From an uncultured Ruminococcus sp. (lineage in GTDB: Bacteria; Bacillota; Clostridia; Oscillospirales; Acutalibacteraceae), in NCBI GenBank assembly GCA_902766885.1, contig CACXFS010000010.1:1-64000 (forward strand): a stretch of DNA of 64,000 nt. Direction: 5' to 3'. Of this stretch, positions 1 through 8,098 are shown piece by piece; positions within the stretch are counted from its first letter, which is position 1, and each line of letters begins with the position of its first letter. The position numbers and the translations under genes are program-made. The notes under the pieces were generated by a model. The model searched no databases, had not been told where the DNA came from, and saw only the letters and a program-made list of their open reading frames with translations.

Positions 1-53
1 GTCCGTTATAAAAGTCGGATATGATATAAAACTCGGTATCTCGGGAGTCATAC
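1..53. repeat. Dispersed repeat, family F
   Basis: An arm containing GTCCGTTATAAAAGTCGG followed by ACTCGGTATCTCGGGAGT. Read on the minus strand it resembles sequence about 200 bases upstream of dnaA (57750-57830), the segment just before recF (61315-61370) and fragments near 53145 and 53325. It has no coding capacity. Boundaries are approximate. Confidence 0.5.
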
Positions 54-100
54 ATTTTTCTGATTCTTAGGCAAGATACTACTTTACTTCATTTGTCAAC

Positions 101-407
101 GTAGAGATACTCACTCCGTGTCCACACAAAAATTGCAATGCAATTTTTGTGAAGGGGACGTGTAGGAACCCGTCCCCTACGGAAAGGTTTGTTAATAAAA
201 TTATCATAATCGGTTACGTTTGATAGTCAATACGGACACGGCACACCGTGTCCCTACGACTGTAATACAAACGTTTCCTCTATATCCGTAGGGGACGGCA
301 TCCCTGATGTCCCTAAACGTTACCAATATATCAATTTATAATACGGGCAACCGTTTTTACCTAAATAACCGATTTTTCCACTCGATTTGCCCGTCGAGGC
401 ACTCGAC
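101..407. repeat. Mosaic repeat element, family A centre
   Basis: A composite of short palindromes: part of a GGACACGG...CCGTGTCC unit, an AAAATTGCAATGCAATTTT palindrome, a GGGACG...CGTCCCCTACGG unit, a second GGACACGGCACACCGTGTCC unit, then an arm ending at GTCGAGGCACTCGAC (393-407). The copy at 5190-5610 is collinear with it, and 18541-18790 is an inverted copy. The interval before the first gene holds nothing else that I can recognise. Confidence 0.7.
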
Positions 408-417
408 AAATTATGGT

Positions 418-897
418 TTACCTGTCAAAATCAAGCACAATTTCGTTTTTTTCGGACTTGAATTTTCTGCACTTTATATTTGCCGAGGCAAGCATACGCT
501 TTGAGGCAAGCGTTTCCTTTGAGTCGGCGTACTTGTCGTAGAGGTAAACAACTTCGCCGATTCCCGACTGGATAATTGCCTTTGCACACTCGTTACAGGG
601 GAACAAATCAACATAAAGCTTTGCGCCCTTTAAATCCTTGCCCCTTGCGTTCAGAATTGCGTTAAGCTCGGCGTGAACAACGTAGTTGTACTTTGTGTCA
701 TCGCCCTCACGCTCCCACGGAAAATCGTCGTCGGAACAGCCGTAGGGAAAACCGTTGTAGCCTGTTGACAGAATGATGTTGTTAGAGTCAACTATGCAGG
801 CTCCCACCTGAGTGTTGGGGTCCTTGCTGCGCTTTGATGCGAGCAGTGCAACACCCATAAAATATTCGTCCCATGTGATGTAATCGTTTCTTTTCAT
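418..897 (-). CDS. dCMP/cytidine deaminase family protein (ComEB-like)
   Basis: A zinc-dependent deaminase of the dCMP deaminase/ComEB family, expected to convert dCMP to dUMP for dTTP synthesis in the cytosol. The 159-residue protein has the zinc and proton-transfer motif HAE at residues 75-77 and PCNEC at 100-104, the expected spacing for this fold. I chose the ATG at 897 because GGGAGG lies just upstream. The longer open frame to 1080 runs through an antisense RNA promoter and has no ribosome site. The gene stands alone between a repeat element and a toxin-antitoxin-like locus. Family assignment is firm, the exact substrate less so. Confidence 0.9.
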   Translation of the reverse strand: MKRNDYITWDEYFMGVALLASKRSKDPNTQVGACIVDSNNIILSTGYNGFPYGCSDDDFPWEREGDDTKYNYVVHAELNAILNARGKDLKGAKLYVDLFPCNECAKAIIQSGIGEVVYLYDKYADSKETLASKRMLASANIKCRKFKSEKNEIVLDFDR

Positions 898-1012
898 AGC
901 TGCCTCCCTGATTAGTGCATTTTTATATAATAAGTATAGCTTATATAAAGAAAATAGGCAAGATTTTTTAGCTAAAAAGTATTTGTAATAAAAATAATTT
1001 AACGGCATATAC

Positions 1013-1041
1013 TTGAAATAGCCGAAAGCATATGCTATAAT
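1013..1041 (+). promoter_or_regulatory. Promoter of candidate antisense RNA 1
   Basis: TTGAAA (1013-1018), a 17-base spacer and TATAAT (1036-1041), pointing right. It faces the promoter at 1263-1291. No protein gene follows before the hairpin at 1086-1115. Confidence 0.7.
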
Positions 1042-1047
1042 ATGTTC

Positions 1048-1120
1048 AGGCAAAACGAGATAAAATTGTCCATTGGGCAAAGCGAAACCCCCGGAGGTGC
1101 GAACTCCGGGGGGTTCATTT
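1048..1120 (+). ncRNA. Candidate antisense antitoxin RNA 1
   Basis: A predicted transcript of about 70 nt from the 1013-1041 promoter to the hairpin at 1086-1115. Bases 1052-1074 repeat, with few mismatches, bases 1199-1221 on the same strand (AAAACGAGATAA, then GTCCATT). Those bases are the complement of the start-codon region of the small ORF at 1140-1220. The RNA should therefore pair with that ORF's translation start. The architecture matches the par/Fst type I system, but expression is inferred. Confidence 0.6.
1086..1115. terminator. Shared hairpin of toxin-antitoxin-like locus 1
   Basis: AACCCCCGGAG pairs with CTCCGGGGGGTT around an 7-base loop. It lies between two convergent promoters and can end both transcripts. 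Its T-tracts are short on both strands, so termination strength is uncertain. Confidence 0.6.
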
Positions 1121-1139
1121 TAGGTTGTGCTGTCAAATA

Positions 1140-1220
1140 TTATCTGTCCAACCAATTGCAAATATAGTAGGCAACTATACCTGCTCTGACAGATAACAAA
1201 AACGAGATAATTATGTCCAT
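1140..1220 (-). CDS. Small hydrophobic peptide, candidate type I toxin 1
   Basis: A 26-residue peptide starting MDIIISFLLSV and ending CNWLDR: one membrane-spanning segment with a polar, charged tail, as in Fst/Ldr-type toxins. The ribosome site AAGGAGGTGACC lies immediately upstream of ATG and is almost a perfect anti-16S match. A promoter sits at 1263-1291. A convergent antisense RNA carries a direct repeat covering the start codon. I infer a membrane toxin held off by antisense RNA, but I cannot name a family from sequence alone. A small regulatory or holin-like membrane peptide is the alternative. Confidence 0.65.
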   Translation of the reverse strand: MDIIISFLLSVRAGIVAYYICNWLDR

Positions 1221-1262
1221 TAGGTCACCTCCTTCCCACCGGAAAGAGTCGACAGCTTAAAA

Positions 1263-1291
1263 ATTATATCACGGGCCAAAGAAATATTCAA
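1263..1291 (-). promoter_or_regulatory. Promoter of candidate toxin 1
   Basis: On the minus strand TTGAAT (1286-1291), a 17-base spacer and TATAAT (1263-1268). The predicted leader to the ATG is about 36 nt. The rest of the 1221-1511 gap holds only this promoter and the nifJ promoter. Confidence 0.7.
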
Positions 1292-1381
1292 TTGCAAATT
1301 CCATAAATCAACACTGCCGCTGCAACGCCGGCTTTGCGCAAAAAACCGACTTATATTCTCGAACTAAAATGTCGAAAAGGC

Positions 1382-1410
1382 TTTACAAACAGTGATTTTA
1401 GTGATAAAAT
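1382..1410 (+). promoter_or_regulatory. Probable nifJ promoter
   Basis: TTTACA (1382-1387), a 17-base spacer and TAAAAT (1405-1410), leaving a leader of about 95 nt before nifJ. Other AT-rich matches occur nearer the gene, so this is the best candidate rather than a certain start. Confidence 0.5.
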
Positions 1411-1511
1411 CAAGGGTGATACAGTATATATTTGTTTATACTTGTGTATTCACAACTTCTGCGGCAAAATTTTATATATTTTCCGCTGATTATTAAAGGA
1501 GGACAATTCCA

Positions 1512-4500
1512 ATGGCAAGAAAAATGAAAACCATGGATGGTAACAGCGCTGTTGCTCACGTTTCCTATGCGTTTACAGACGTTGCTGCTATCTATCCTAT
1601 CACACCTTCTTCCGTAATGGCTGACCTTACCGACAAGTTCTCGGCACAGGGCGTTAAGAACCTTTTCGGAAGAGAAGTTCAGGTAACAGAAATGCAGTCC
1701 GAGGGCGGTGCTTCAGGTGCTGTTCACGGCTCGCTCGCAGCAGGCGCTCTGACAACTACATACACAGCATCACAGGGCTTGCTCCTTATGATTCCTAATA
1801 TGTATAAGATGGCCGGTGAGCTTCTCCCCGGCGTAATTCACGTTTCGGCTCGTGCGCTCACAAGCCACGCTCTTTCAATTTTCGGTGACCACTCCGATAT
1901 TTACGCTTGTCGTCAGACAGGTTACGCAATGCTCTGCTCAAACAACCCTCAGGAATGTATGGACCTTGCAGCAGTTGCTCACCTTGCAGCTATCAAGGGC
2001 AGAGTTCCTTTCCTCCACTTCTTTGACGGCTTCAGAACTTCTCACGAAATTCAGAAGATTGAAGAGTGGGATTATGCAGACCTTGCAGATATGCTTGACT
2101 GGGACGCTGTTGAAGAATTCCGCCGCCGTTCACTCAACCCTGAGCACCCCGTAACAAGAGGTACTGCTCAGAACGACGATATCTTCTTCCAGGCAAGAGA
2201 AGCTTGTAACAAGTACTACGACGCAGTTCCCGAGGTTGTAGTTGAATATATGAACAAAGTCAACGCTAAAATCGGCACTGACTACAAGCCCTTCAACTAC
2301 TACGGCGCAGAGGACGCAGAGCACGTTATCGTTGCTATGGGCTCTGTATGCGACTGCACAGAAGAAGTTGTTGACTACCTCAACGCCGCAGGCGAAAAGG
2401 TTGGTCTTATCAAGGTTCACCTCTACAGACCTTTCGTTGCTGACTATATGCTCAGCGAGCTTCCCAAGACTGTTAAGACAATCTCCGTTCTCGACAGAAC
2501 AAAAGAGCCCGGTTCAATCGGCGAGCCTCTTTATCTTGACGTTCTTGCTGCTATCAACGGCTCTGACTTTGCAAACGTAAAGGTATTCACAGGCAGATAC
2601 GGCCTCGGTTCAAAGGATACAACACCCGGCGATATCATCGCTGTTTACAGAAACGCTGAAAGCGAAACTCCCAAAAAGAGATTCACAATCGGCATCGTTG
2701 ATGACGTTACAAATCTCTCACTCCCGATTGTTGAGAATCCCGACACAACTCCTAAGGGTACACACAGCTGTAAGTTCTGGGGTCTTGGTGCTGACGGTAC
2801 TGTTGGTGCTAACAAGAACTCAATCAAGATCATCGGCGACAACACAGATATGTACGCTCAGGGCTACTTTGCATATGACTCAAAGAAGTCAGGCGGTCTT
2901 ACAGTTTCTCACCTTCGTTTCGGTGATACACCCATCAAGTCAACCTACTACATTTCAAAGGCTGACTTCGTAGCTTGCCATAACCCCTCATACGTTGACA
3001 AGTACGACATTGTTGACGACCTCAAGGAAGGCGGTTCATTCCTTCTTAACTGTCCGTGGGACGTTGAGGAGCTTTCCGAAAGACTTCCCGGCAAGATGAA
3101 GAAAATCCTTGCTGAAAGACACATTAACTTCTACACAATCGACGGTATCAAGATTGGTAAGGAAATCGGTCTCGGCGGCAGAATCAACACAGTTCTTCAG
3201 TCCGCATTCTTCAAGATTGCAGACATCATTCCTGCTGAAAAGGCAAAAGAGCTTATGAAGGCTGCTGCTAAGAAATCATATATGAAGAAAGGTCAGGCTG
3301 TCGTAGATATGAACTACGCTGCTATCGACCGTGGTATGGAAGACCTCAAGAAGGTTGAAATTCCCGCTGACTGGGCTAACTGCACAGACGACGCTGTTGC
3401 AGACAAGGCTGAAGGTCAGGGCGCACTCGTTGAGTACGTAAACGGCATCTTAAAGCCCGTTAACTCCTACAAGGGTAACAAGCTTCCCGTATCCGCATTT
3501 ATGGATCACGTTGACGGTACAGCTCCCAACGGCTCTGCTGCTTTCGAAAAGAGAGGTATTGCTGTTGACGTTCCCGAATGGAACTCAGAGAATTGTATTC
3601 AGTGTAACAAATGTTCAATCGTTTGTCCTCACGCTGTTATCCGTCCCGTTCCTATGACTGACGCAGAGGTTGCCGCTGCTCCCGAGGGCACACAGGCAAT
3701 TCCTATGATTGGTCTTAAGGACTTAAAGTTCGTTATGACTGTTTCTACTCTTGACTGCACAGGCTGCGGCGCTTGCGCTAACGTATGTCCGGGCAAGAAG
3801 GGCGAAAAGGCTCTCACAATGAAGCCTATCGACTCACAGCGCTCAAAGCAGGCTATCTTCGATTATGCACTCACAGTAGAGGATAAGCCCGAGGTTGCCG
3901 AGAAGTTCAAATTCTCAACAGTTAAGGGCAGCCAGTTTAAACAGCCGCTCCTTGAGTTCTCAGGCGCTTGCGCAGGCTGCGGTGAAACACCTTACGCTAA
4001 GCTCGTTACACAGCTCTTTGGTGACAGAATGTTCATCGCTAACGCAACAGGCTGTTCATCAATCTGGGGTGCTTCTGCTCCTGCAACACCTTACACAAAG
4101 AACAAGAAGGGCTACGGTCCTGCTTGGCAGAACTCACTGTTCGAAGACAACGCAGAGTTCGGTCTTGGTATGGCTCTCGGTCAGAAGGCTATCCGCAACA
4201 GACTTATTGAATATGTTGAAAACATTGAAAAGGATACTGACAGTGCTGACCTCAAGACTGCTTGCCAGAACTACCTTGATACAGTAACAGACTCAACTTC
4301 AAGCCGTGCTGCAACAGACGTTCTTATTGCAGAGCTTGAGAAGAATACAGAGGATAGTAAGGTTGGCGAACTTGTTAAGAAGACACTTGTTGACAAGGAC
4401 GAGCTTGCTAAGAAGTCAATGTGGATCTTCGGCGGCGACGGCTGGGCTTACGATATCGGCTTCGGCGGTCTTGACCACGTTATCGCATCAGGTGAGAACG

Positions 4501-5072
4501 TAAACATCCTCGTATTCGATACCGAGGTTTACTCCAACACAGGCGGTCAGGCTTCAAAGGCTACTCCTGTTGGTTCTGTTGCACAGTTCGCAGCAGCAGG
4601 TAAGGCTGTTAAGAAGAAAGACCTTGCAGCTATCGCAATGAGCTACGGCTATGTATACGTTGCACAGTGCGCTATGGGTGCTGACAACAATCAGGTGCTC
4701 AAGGCTATGGTAGAGGCTGAAAGCTACAACGGTCCTTCACTCATCATCTGCTATGCTCCCTGTATCAACCACGGTATCAAGGGTGGTATGGGAATTGCAC
4801 AGCTCGAGGAGAAGAAGGCAGTTGAGGCAGGCTACTGGAACATCTTCCGTTTCGATCCCCGTCTTGCTGACGAAGGAAAGAATCCGTTCATGCTCGACGG
4901 CAAGGCTCCTTCTGCTTCTTACCGTGACTTCATCATGGGCGAAGTTCGTTACAACTCACTTACACGTTCATTCCCCGAAAGAGCTGAAGAACTCTTTACA
5001 GAGGCTGAAAAGGTAGCTGAGAAGAAGTACGCTCATCTTGAAAAGCTCGCAAGCTTTGACGACGCAAACTGA
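1512..5072 (+). CDS. nifJ: Pyruvate:ferredoxin (flavodoxin) oxidoreductase
   Basis: A single-chain PFOR of 1186 residues, the usual length for the homodimeric enzyme. It oxidises pyruvate with CoA to acetyl-CoA and CO2 and reduces ferredoxin in the cytosol. It has an N-terminal thiamine-pyrimidine domain, a transketolase C-like domain and the ferredoxin-like region with CIQCNKC near residue 696 and CTGCGAC near 748. CAGCGE near 818 supplies further cluster ligands, and the C-terminal thiamine-diphosphate motif GDGWAYD lies near 975. AAAGGAGG precedes the ATG. The gene is monocistronic, with its own promoter and a strong terminator. Reduced ferredoxin would feed an [FeFe] hydrogenase whose maturases lie at 14.5-18.4 kb. 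Confidence 0.98.
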   Translation: MARKMKTMDGNSAVAHVSYAFTDVAAIYPITPSSVMADLTDKFSAQGVKNLFGREVQVTEMQSEGGASGAVHGSLAAGALTTTYTASQGLLLMIPNMYKMAGELLPGVIHVSARALTSHALSIFGDHSDIYACRQTGYAMLCSNNPQECMDLAAVAHLAAIKGRVPFLHFFDGFRTSHEIQKIEEWDYADLADMLDWDAVEEFRRRSLNPEHPVTRGTAQNDDIFFQAREACNKYYDAVPEVVVEYMNKVNAKIGTDYKPFNYYGAEDAEHVIVAMGSVCDCTEEVVDYLNAAGEKVGLIKVHLYRPFVADYMLSELPKTVKTISVLDRTKEPGSIGEPLYLDVLAAINGSDFANVKVFTGRYGLGSKDTTPGDIIAVYRNAESETPKKRFTIGIVDDVTNLSLPIVENPDTTPKGTHSCKFWGLGADGTVGANKNSIKIIGDNTDMYAQGYFAYDSKKSGGLTVSHLRFGDTPIKSTYYISKADFVACHNPSYVDKYDIVDDLKEGGSFLLNCPWDVEELSERLPGKMKKILAERHINFYTIDGIKIGKEIGLGGRINTVLQSAFFKIADIIPAEKAKELMKAAAKKSYMKKGQAVVDMNYAAIDRGMEDLKKVEIPADWANCTDDAVADKAEGQGALVEYVNGILKPVNSYKGNKLPVSAFMDHVDGTAPNGSAAFEKRGIAVDVPEWNSENCIQCNKCSIVCPHAVIRPVPMTDAEVAAAPEGTQAIPMIGLKDLKFVMTVSTLDCTGCGACANVCPGKKGEKALTMKPIDSQRSKQAIFDYALTVEDKPEVAEKFKFSTVKGSQFKQPLLEFSGACAGCGETPYAKLVTQLFGDRMFIANATGCSSIWGASAPATPYTKNKKGYGPAWQNSLFEDNAEFGLGMALGQKAIRNRLIEYVENIEKDTDSADLKTACQNYLDTVTDSTSSRAATDVLIAELEKNTEDSKVGELVKKTLVDKDELAKKSMWIFGGDGWAYDIGFGGLDHVIASGENVNILVFDTEVYSNTGGQASKATPVGSVAQFAAAGKAVKKKDLAAIAMSYGYVYVAQCAMGADNNQVLKAMVEAESYNGPSLIICYAPCINHGIKGGMGIAQLEEKKAVEAGYWNIFRFDPRLADEGKNPFMLDGKAPSASYRDFIMGEVRYNSLTRSFPERAEELFTEAEKVAEKKYAHLEKLASFDDAN

Positions 5073-5110
5073 TTCGACTGATTCTTAATCGGAATTAATA
5101 TGAAATAATT

Positions 5111-5153
5111 AACCGCAGAGGCAAGTCATAAAGGCTTGCTTCTGCGGTTTTTT
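5111..5153 (+). terminator. nifJ terminator
   Basis: AACCGCAGAGGCAAG and CTTGCTTCTGCGGTT form a long stem followed by a T-run, 39 bases after the nifJ stop codon. Confidence 0.9.
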
Positions 5154-5189
5154 GCAATTAAACGATAATTTAGCGTTAGAGTTATAACA

Positions 5190-5610
5190 ACGTTTGCGTA
5201 GGGACACGGCGAGCCGTGTCCACACAAAAATTGCAATGCAATTTTTGTGAATGGGACGTCTGGGAAGCCGTCCCCTACGGAAAAGTTTGTTTTACTCTAT
5301 AACTACGGCTTAATCGGTAAAGTTTGATTGCCACTGCGGACACGGCACGCCGTGTCCCTACGACTGTAATACAAACGTTAATGTAATATTTTGTAGCGAG
5401 CGACGCCCTCGTCGCTCACGGATAACACACAAACGTTGCTGTTAGGACTTTGGGCGACGGGGGCGTCGCTCGCTACAGTTATAAATAAACGCTTGATTGT
5501 GTATCCGTAGGGGACGGCATCCTTGACGTCCCGATACGTTACCGATTTATCAATATAAAATTCGGGCATCCGTTTTTTCATATCAATCCGATTTTTCTGC
5601 TCGATTTGCC
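5190..5610. repeat. Mosaic repeat element, A centre with nested E element
   Basis: Collinear with 101-407, but a second palindromic element of family E is inserted inside it. The E arms are GTAGCGAGCGACGCC (from 5393) and its inverted partner GGCGTCGCTCGCTAC (to 5477). The flanking parts (GGACACGG units to 5366, the GGGGACGG...GACGTCCC arm near 5510-5532, and the CTCGATTTGCC end) follow the order of the first copy. Open frames in this interval merely read through palindromes. Confidence 0.75.
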
Positions 5611-5675
5611 TGCGGCGGCTTCGCCGCTAAATTCTCGTTTATCTGAAAAATTTAAAAAGCAAGTCGAAAAAAGTA

Positions 5676-5704
5676 TTGACAAAATTATTTTTGAGGAATA
5701 TAAT
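5676..5704 (+). promoter_or_regulatory. trp operon promoter
   Basis: TTGACA (5676-5681), a 17-base spacer and TATAAT (5699-5704): a near-consensus housekeeping promoter just before the T-box leader. Confidence 0.85.
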
Positions 5705-5710
5705 ATTGAC

Positions 5711-5986
5711 AATAAAAATAAACCTGTGAACAAGAATAGTAGGATTTATCAAAACTTTCAGAGAGTCGGCGGGTGGTGTGAGCCGACAGCGGAGATTTAC
5801 CCGAATGGACTTGTGAGGGCGGACCGAAAGCATGTGCAAGTAGTTTCCGACGGAGCCTGACCGTTACAGCAGGAGGCATATGTTAGTATGCTGTTTAAGC
5901 GGGCGATTATCGTCAATTTGGGTGGTACCGCAGAAGTTGTTATTTCAGACTTTTGTCCCTTTACGGGACAGAAGTCTTTTTTATTT
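5711..5986 (+). promoter_or_regulatory. T-box leader, tRNA-Trp specific
   Basis: The conserved T-box sequence GGGTGGTACCGCAG lies at 5920-5933. A likely specifier codon TGG sits at 5806-5808 in the context GAATGGAC, typical of a specifier loop. A terminator stem, AGACTTTTGTCCC with GGGACAGAAGTCT and a T-run, lies at 5947-5986. Uncharged tRNA-Trp should stabilise the antiterminator and allow transcription into trpE. The specifier agrees with the downstream genes. Confidence 0.93.
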
Positions 5987-6009
5987 TGGAGTGTATTGCA
6001 GGAAACATA

Positions 6010-6041
6010 AATTCCGCATTACGAATTCCGAATTCCGAATT
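6010..6041. repeat. Dispersed repeat, family D
   Basis: An AATTCCG(C/A)ATTACGAATTCCG type A+T-rich repeat between the T-box terminator and trpE. The family recurs at many gene borders in the window, for example 17339, 24920, 30432, 33990, 38906, 43675, 47873 and 49337. Confidence 0.7.
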
Positions 6042-6067
6042 AAATTATAAAGGTTGGTGTAAAAGTT

Positions 6068-7528
6068 ATGATTAAACCGTCTTATGATGAGGTTTTAAAC
6101 CTCAAAGACAGCTACAGCGTAATTCCTATATACAAGGAAATCTACGCAGACGTAGTAACTCCGATTACCCTGCTCAGAAAGATTGCAGGCATCTCGGACA
6201 AATATTTTCTGCTTGAAAGCATTGAGGGCGGTGAAAAGTGGGGCAGATACTCCTTTATCGGCTTTAACCCCAAGGCACGTCTTGCCTACAAAAACGGTAC
6301 GCTGACCATTACGGGCGAGGGCGAAAAAACAGTAACTACCGACAAGCCGTATGACGAGGTAAGAAAGTACCTTGCAAACTACAAAACCCCGAAATTTGAC
6401 GACATTCCTCCCTTTACAGGCGGTCTTGTCGGCTACTACGGCTACGCAATGATTGCCTGCGCCGAGCCTGTTCTAAAGCTAAAGAGGGGAGATACAAACG
6501 ATTTTGATTTAATGCTTTTTGACAAAATCATCGCCTACGACCATTTAAGTCAGAAGCTGACGGTCATTGTAAATATGAAAACCTACGACTGTGAGCGTCA
6601 GTACAAACAGGCGCAGGATGACATAAACAAAATCATTTCAATAATAATGGATAACGCTCCTCTGCCAAGGCTTGAAAGTGACGAAAACGTCGAGTTCACA
6701 AGCACCTACACAAAAGATGAATTCTGCAAAATGGTTGAGAAAACAAAGGAATATATCTACGACGGCGATATCTTCCAGTGCGTTGTTTCAAGGCGTTTTG
6801 AGGCTGATTACAAAGGCTCGCTGATTAACGCTTACAGAGTTCTCCGCACGACAAACCCGTCGCCGTATATGGTGTATATGTCAATTGACGGCGACGAGAT
6901 TATCACAGCCTCTCCCGAAACGCTCGTCAAGCTCCAGAACGGCACGCTCACAACCTTCCCGATTGCAGGCTCACGTCCGAGGGGCAAGACAAAGCAGGAG
7001 GACATCGCACTTGAAAACGAGCTTATTCACGATGAAAAAGAGCTTGCCGAGCACAATATGCTCGTTGACCTCGGCAGAAACGACATCGGAAAAATTTCAA
7101 AATTCAACTCGGTAAAGGTTACAGAATATCAGAAGATTCTCCGATTTTCAAAGATTATGCACATATGCAGTGAGGTTGAGGGCGAAATCAGGGACGGTCT
7201 TGACGCACTCAGCGCAGTTGAAGCCTTGCTGCCGGCAGGTACTCTTTCGGGTGCGCCGAAGATAAGGGCGTGTGAGATTATCGAGGAGCTCGAAAAAACT
7301 CCCCGAGGAGTTTACGGCGGAGCGGTAGGCTACATCGACTTCAACGGCAACCTCGACACCTGCATTGCAATCAGAATGGCTGTCAAGAAAAACAACAAGG
7401 TTTACGTTCAAGCAGGCGCAGGAATCGTAGCTGACAGCGTTCCCGAAAATGAATATACGGAAACCTACAACAAGGCGCTCGCCGTTATAAATGCCGTCAA
7501 GAATGCAGGGGAGGTTTACGAGTTATGA
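6068..7528 (+). CDS. trpE: Anthranilate synthase component I
   Basis: Chorismate-binding subunit (486 aa) that makes anthranilate from chorismate with ammonia supplied by TrpG. An N-terminal LLES motif near residue 48, part of the tryptophan feedback site, suggests end-product inhibition. The catalytic domain shows GDIFQCVVSRRFE, ASPETLV, GTLSGAPKIRA and the C-terminal YTETYNKALA. It is the first gene after the Trp T-box. The ATG has only a weak AAGGTTGGTG ribosome site. It overlaps trpG by 4 bases (ATGA), so translation is probably coupled. PabB is the only serious alternative, and the trp context rules against it. Confidence 0.97.
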   Translation: MIKPSYDEVLNLKDSYSVIPIYKEIYADVVTPITLLRKIAGISDKYFLLESIEGGEKWGRYSFIGFNPKARLAYKNGTLTITGEGEKTVTTDKPYDEVRKYLANYKTPKFDDIPPFTGGLVGYYGYAMIACAEPVLKLKRGDTNDFDLMLFDKIIAYDHLSQKLTVIVNMKTYDCERQYKQAQDDINKIISIIMDNAPLPRLESDENVEFTSTYTKDEFCKMVEKTKEYIYDGDIFQCVVSRRFEADYKGSLINAYRVLRTTNPSPYMVYMSIDGDEIITASPETLVKLQNGTLTTFPIAGSRPRGKTKQEDIALENELIHDEKELAEHNMLVDLGRNDIGKISKFNSVKVTEYQKILRFSKIMHICSEVEGEIRDGLDALSAVEALLPAGTLSGAPKIRACEIIEELEKTPRGVYGGAVGYIDFNGNLDTCIAIRMAVKKNNKVYVQAGAGIVADSVPENEYTETYNKALAVINAVKNAGEVYEL

Positions 7529-8094
7529 TACTTTTTATTGACAACTACGACAGCTTTACCTACAACCTTGTGCAGTTCTGCGGAAGCGTAAACCCCGACA
7601 TAAAGGTTGTTCGCAACGACGAAATCACAGTAGATAAAATCGAAAAGCTCAACCCCTCTCACATTATTCTCTCACCCGGACCGGGTTATCCGAAAAACGC
7701 AGGTGTGTGCGAGGACGTAATAAGAAAACTAAAAGGCAAGTTCCCGATTCTCGGTGTATGCCTCGGACATCAGGCAATATGTGAGGTTTTCGGTGCTGAA
7801 ATCACCCACGCAAAAAAGCTTATGCACGGCAAAAAGAGCAACATCATTGTTGACAACAACTGCAAAATCTTTGAAGATATGCCGAACGTGATTGAGGGCG
7901 CAAGGTACCATTCGCTGATTGCAAAGCGCAGTTCAATTCCCGAAGAATTAAGAGTTACGGCACAGGACGAAACAGGCGAGGTTATGGGAGTAAAGCACAG
8001 AGATTACGAAATTTACGGACTGCAATTTCACCCCGAGTCGATTCTGACCTCGCACGGCATGCAGATGATTAGAAATTTCTTGGAAAGGGTTTGA
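7525..8094 (+). CDS. trpG: Anthranilate synthase component II (glutamine amidotransferase)
   Basis: Class I glutamine amidotransferase of 189 residues that hydrolyses glutamine and channels ammonia to TrpE. The nucleophile is in GVCLGH (Cys79), and the catalytic His-Glu pair is in QFHPES near the C-terminus. PGPGYP forms the oxyanion region. It is a stand-alone subunit, not fused to TrpD as in some bacteria. It overlaps trpE by ATGA and is 4 bases from trpD. It could also serve PabB in folate synthesis if the genome lacks a separate pabA, which this window cannot show. Confidence 0.96.
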   Translation: MILFIDNYDSFTYNLVQFCGSVNPDIKVVRNDEITVDKIEKLNPSHIILSPGPGYPKNAGVCEDVIRKLKGKFPILGVCLGHQAICEVFGAEITHAKKLMHGKKSNIIVDNNCKIFEDMPNVIEGARYHSLIAKRSSIPEELRVTAQDETGEVMGVKHRDYEIYGLQFHPESILTSHGMQMIRNFLERV

Positions 8095-8098
8095 TAAT

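Noticed and set aside
307..504. A 65-codon plus-strand frame
   Set aside because: Half lies in repeat sequence and half is antisense to the dCMP deaminase gene; no ribosome site.
898..1080. N-terminal extension of the dCMP deaminase to 220 residues
   Set aside because: The extension crosses the antisense RNA promoter, has poor composition, and GGGAGG marks the ATG at 897.
2130..2420. Antisense open frames within nifJ and other long genes
   Set aside because: They follow the codon bias of the real gene on the other strand and lack ribosome sites.
5378..5581. An open frame of 67 codons on the minus strand
   Set aside because: It reads entirely through E and A palindromes, has no ribosome site, and its product consists of repeat translation.
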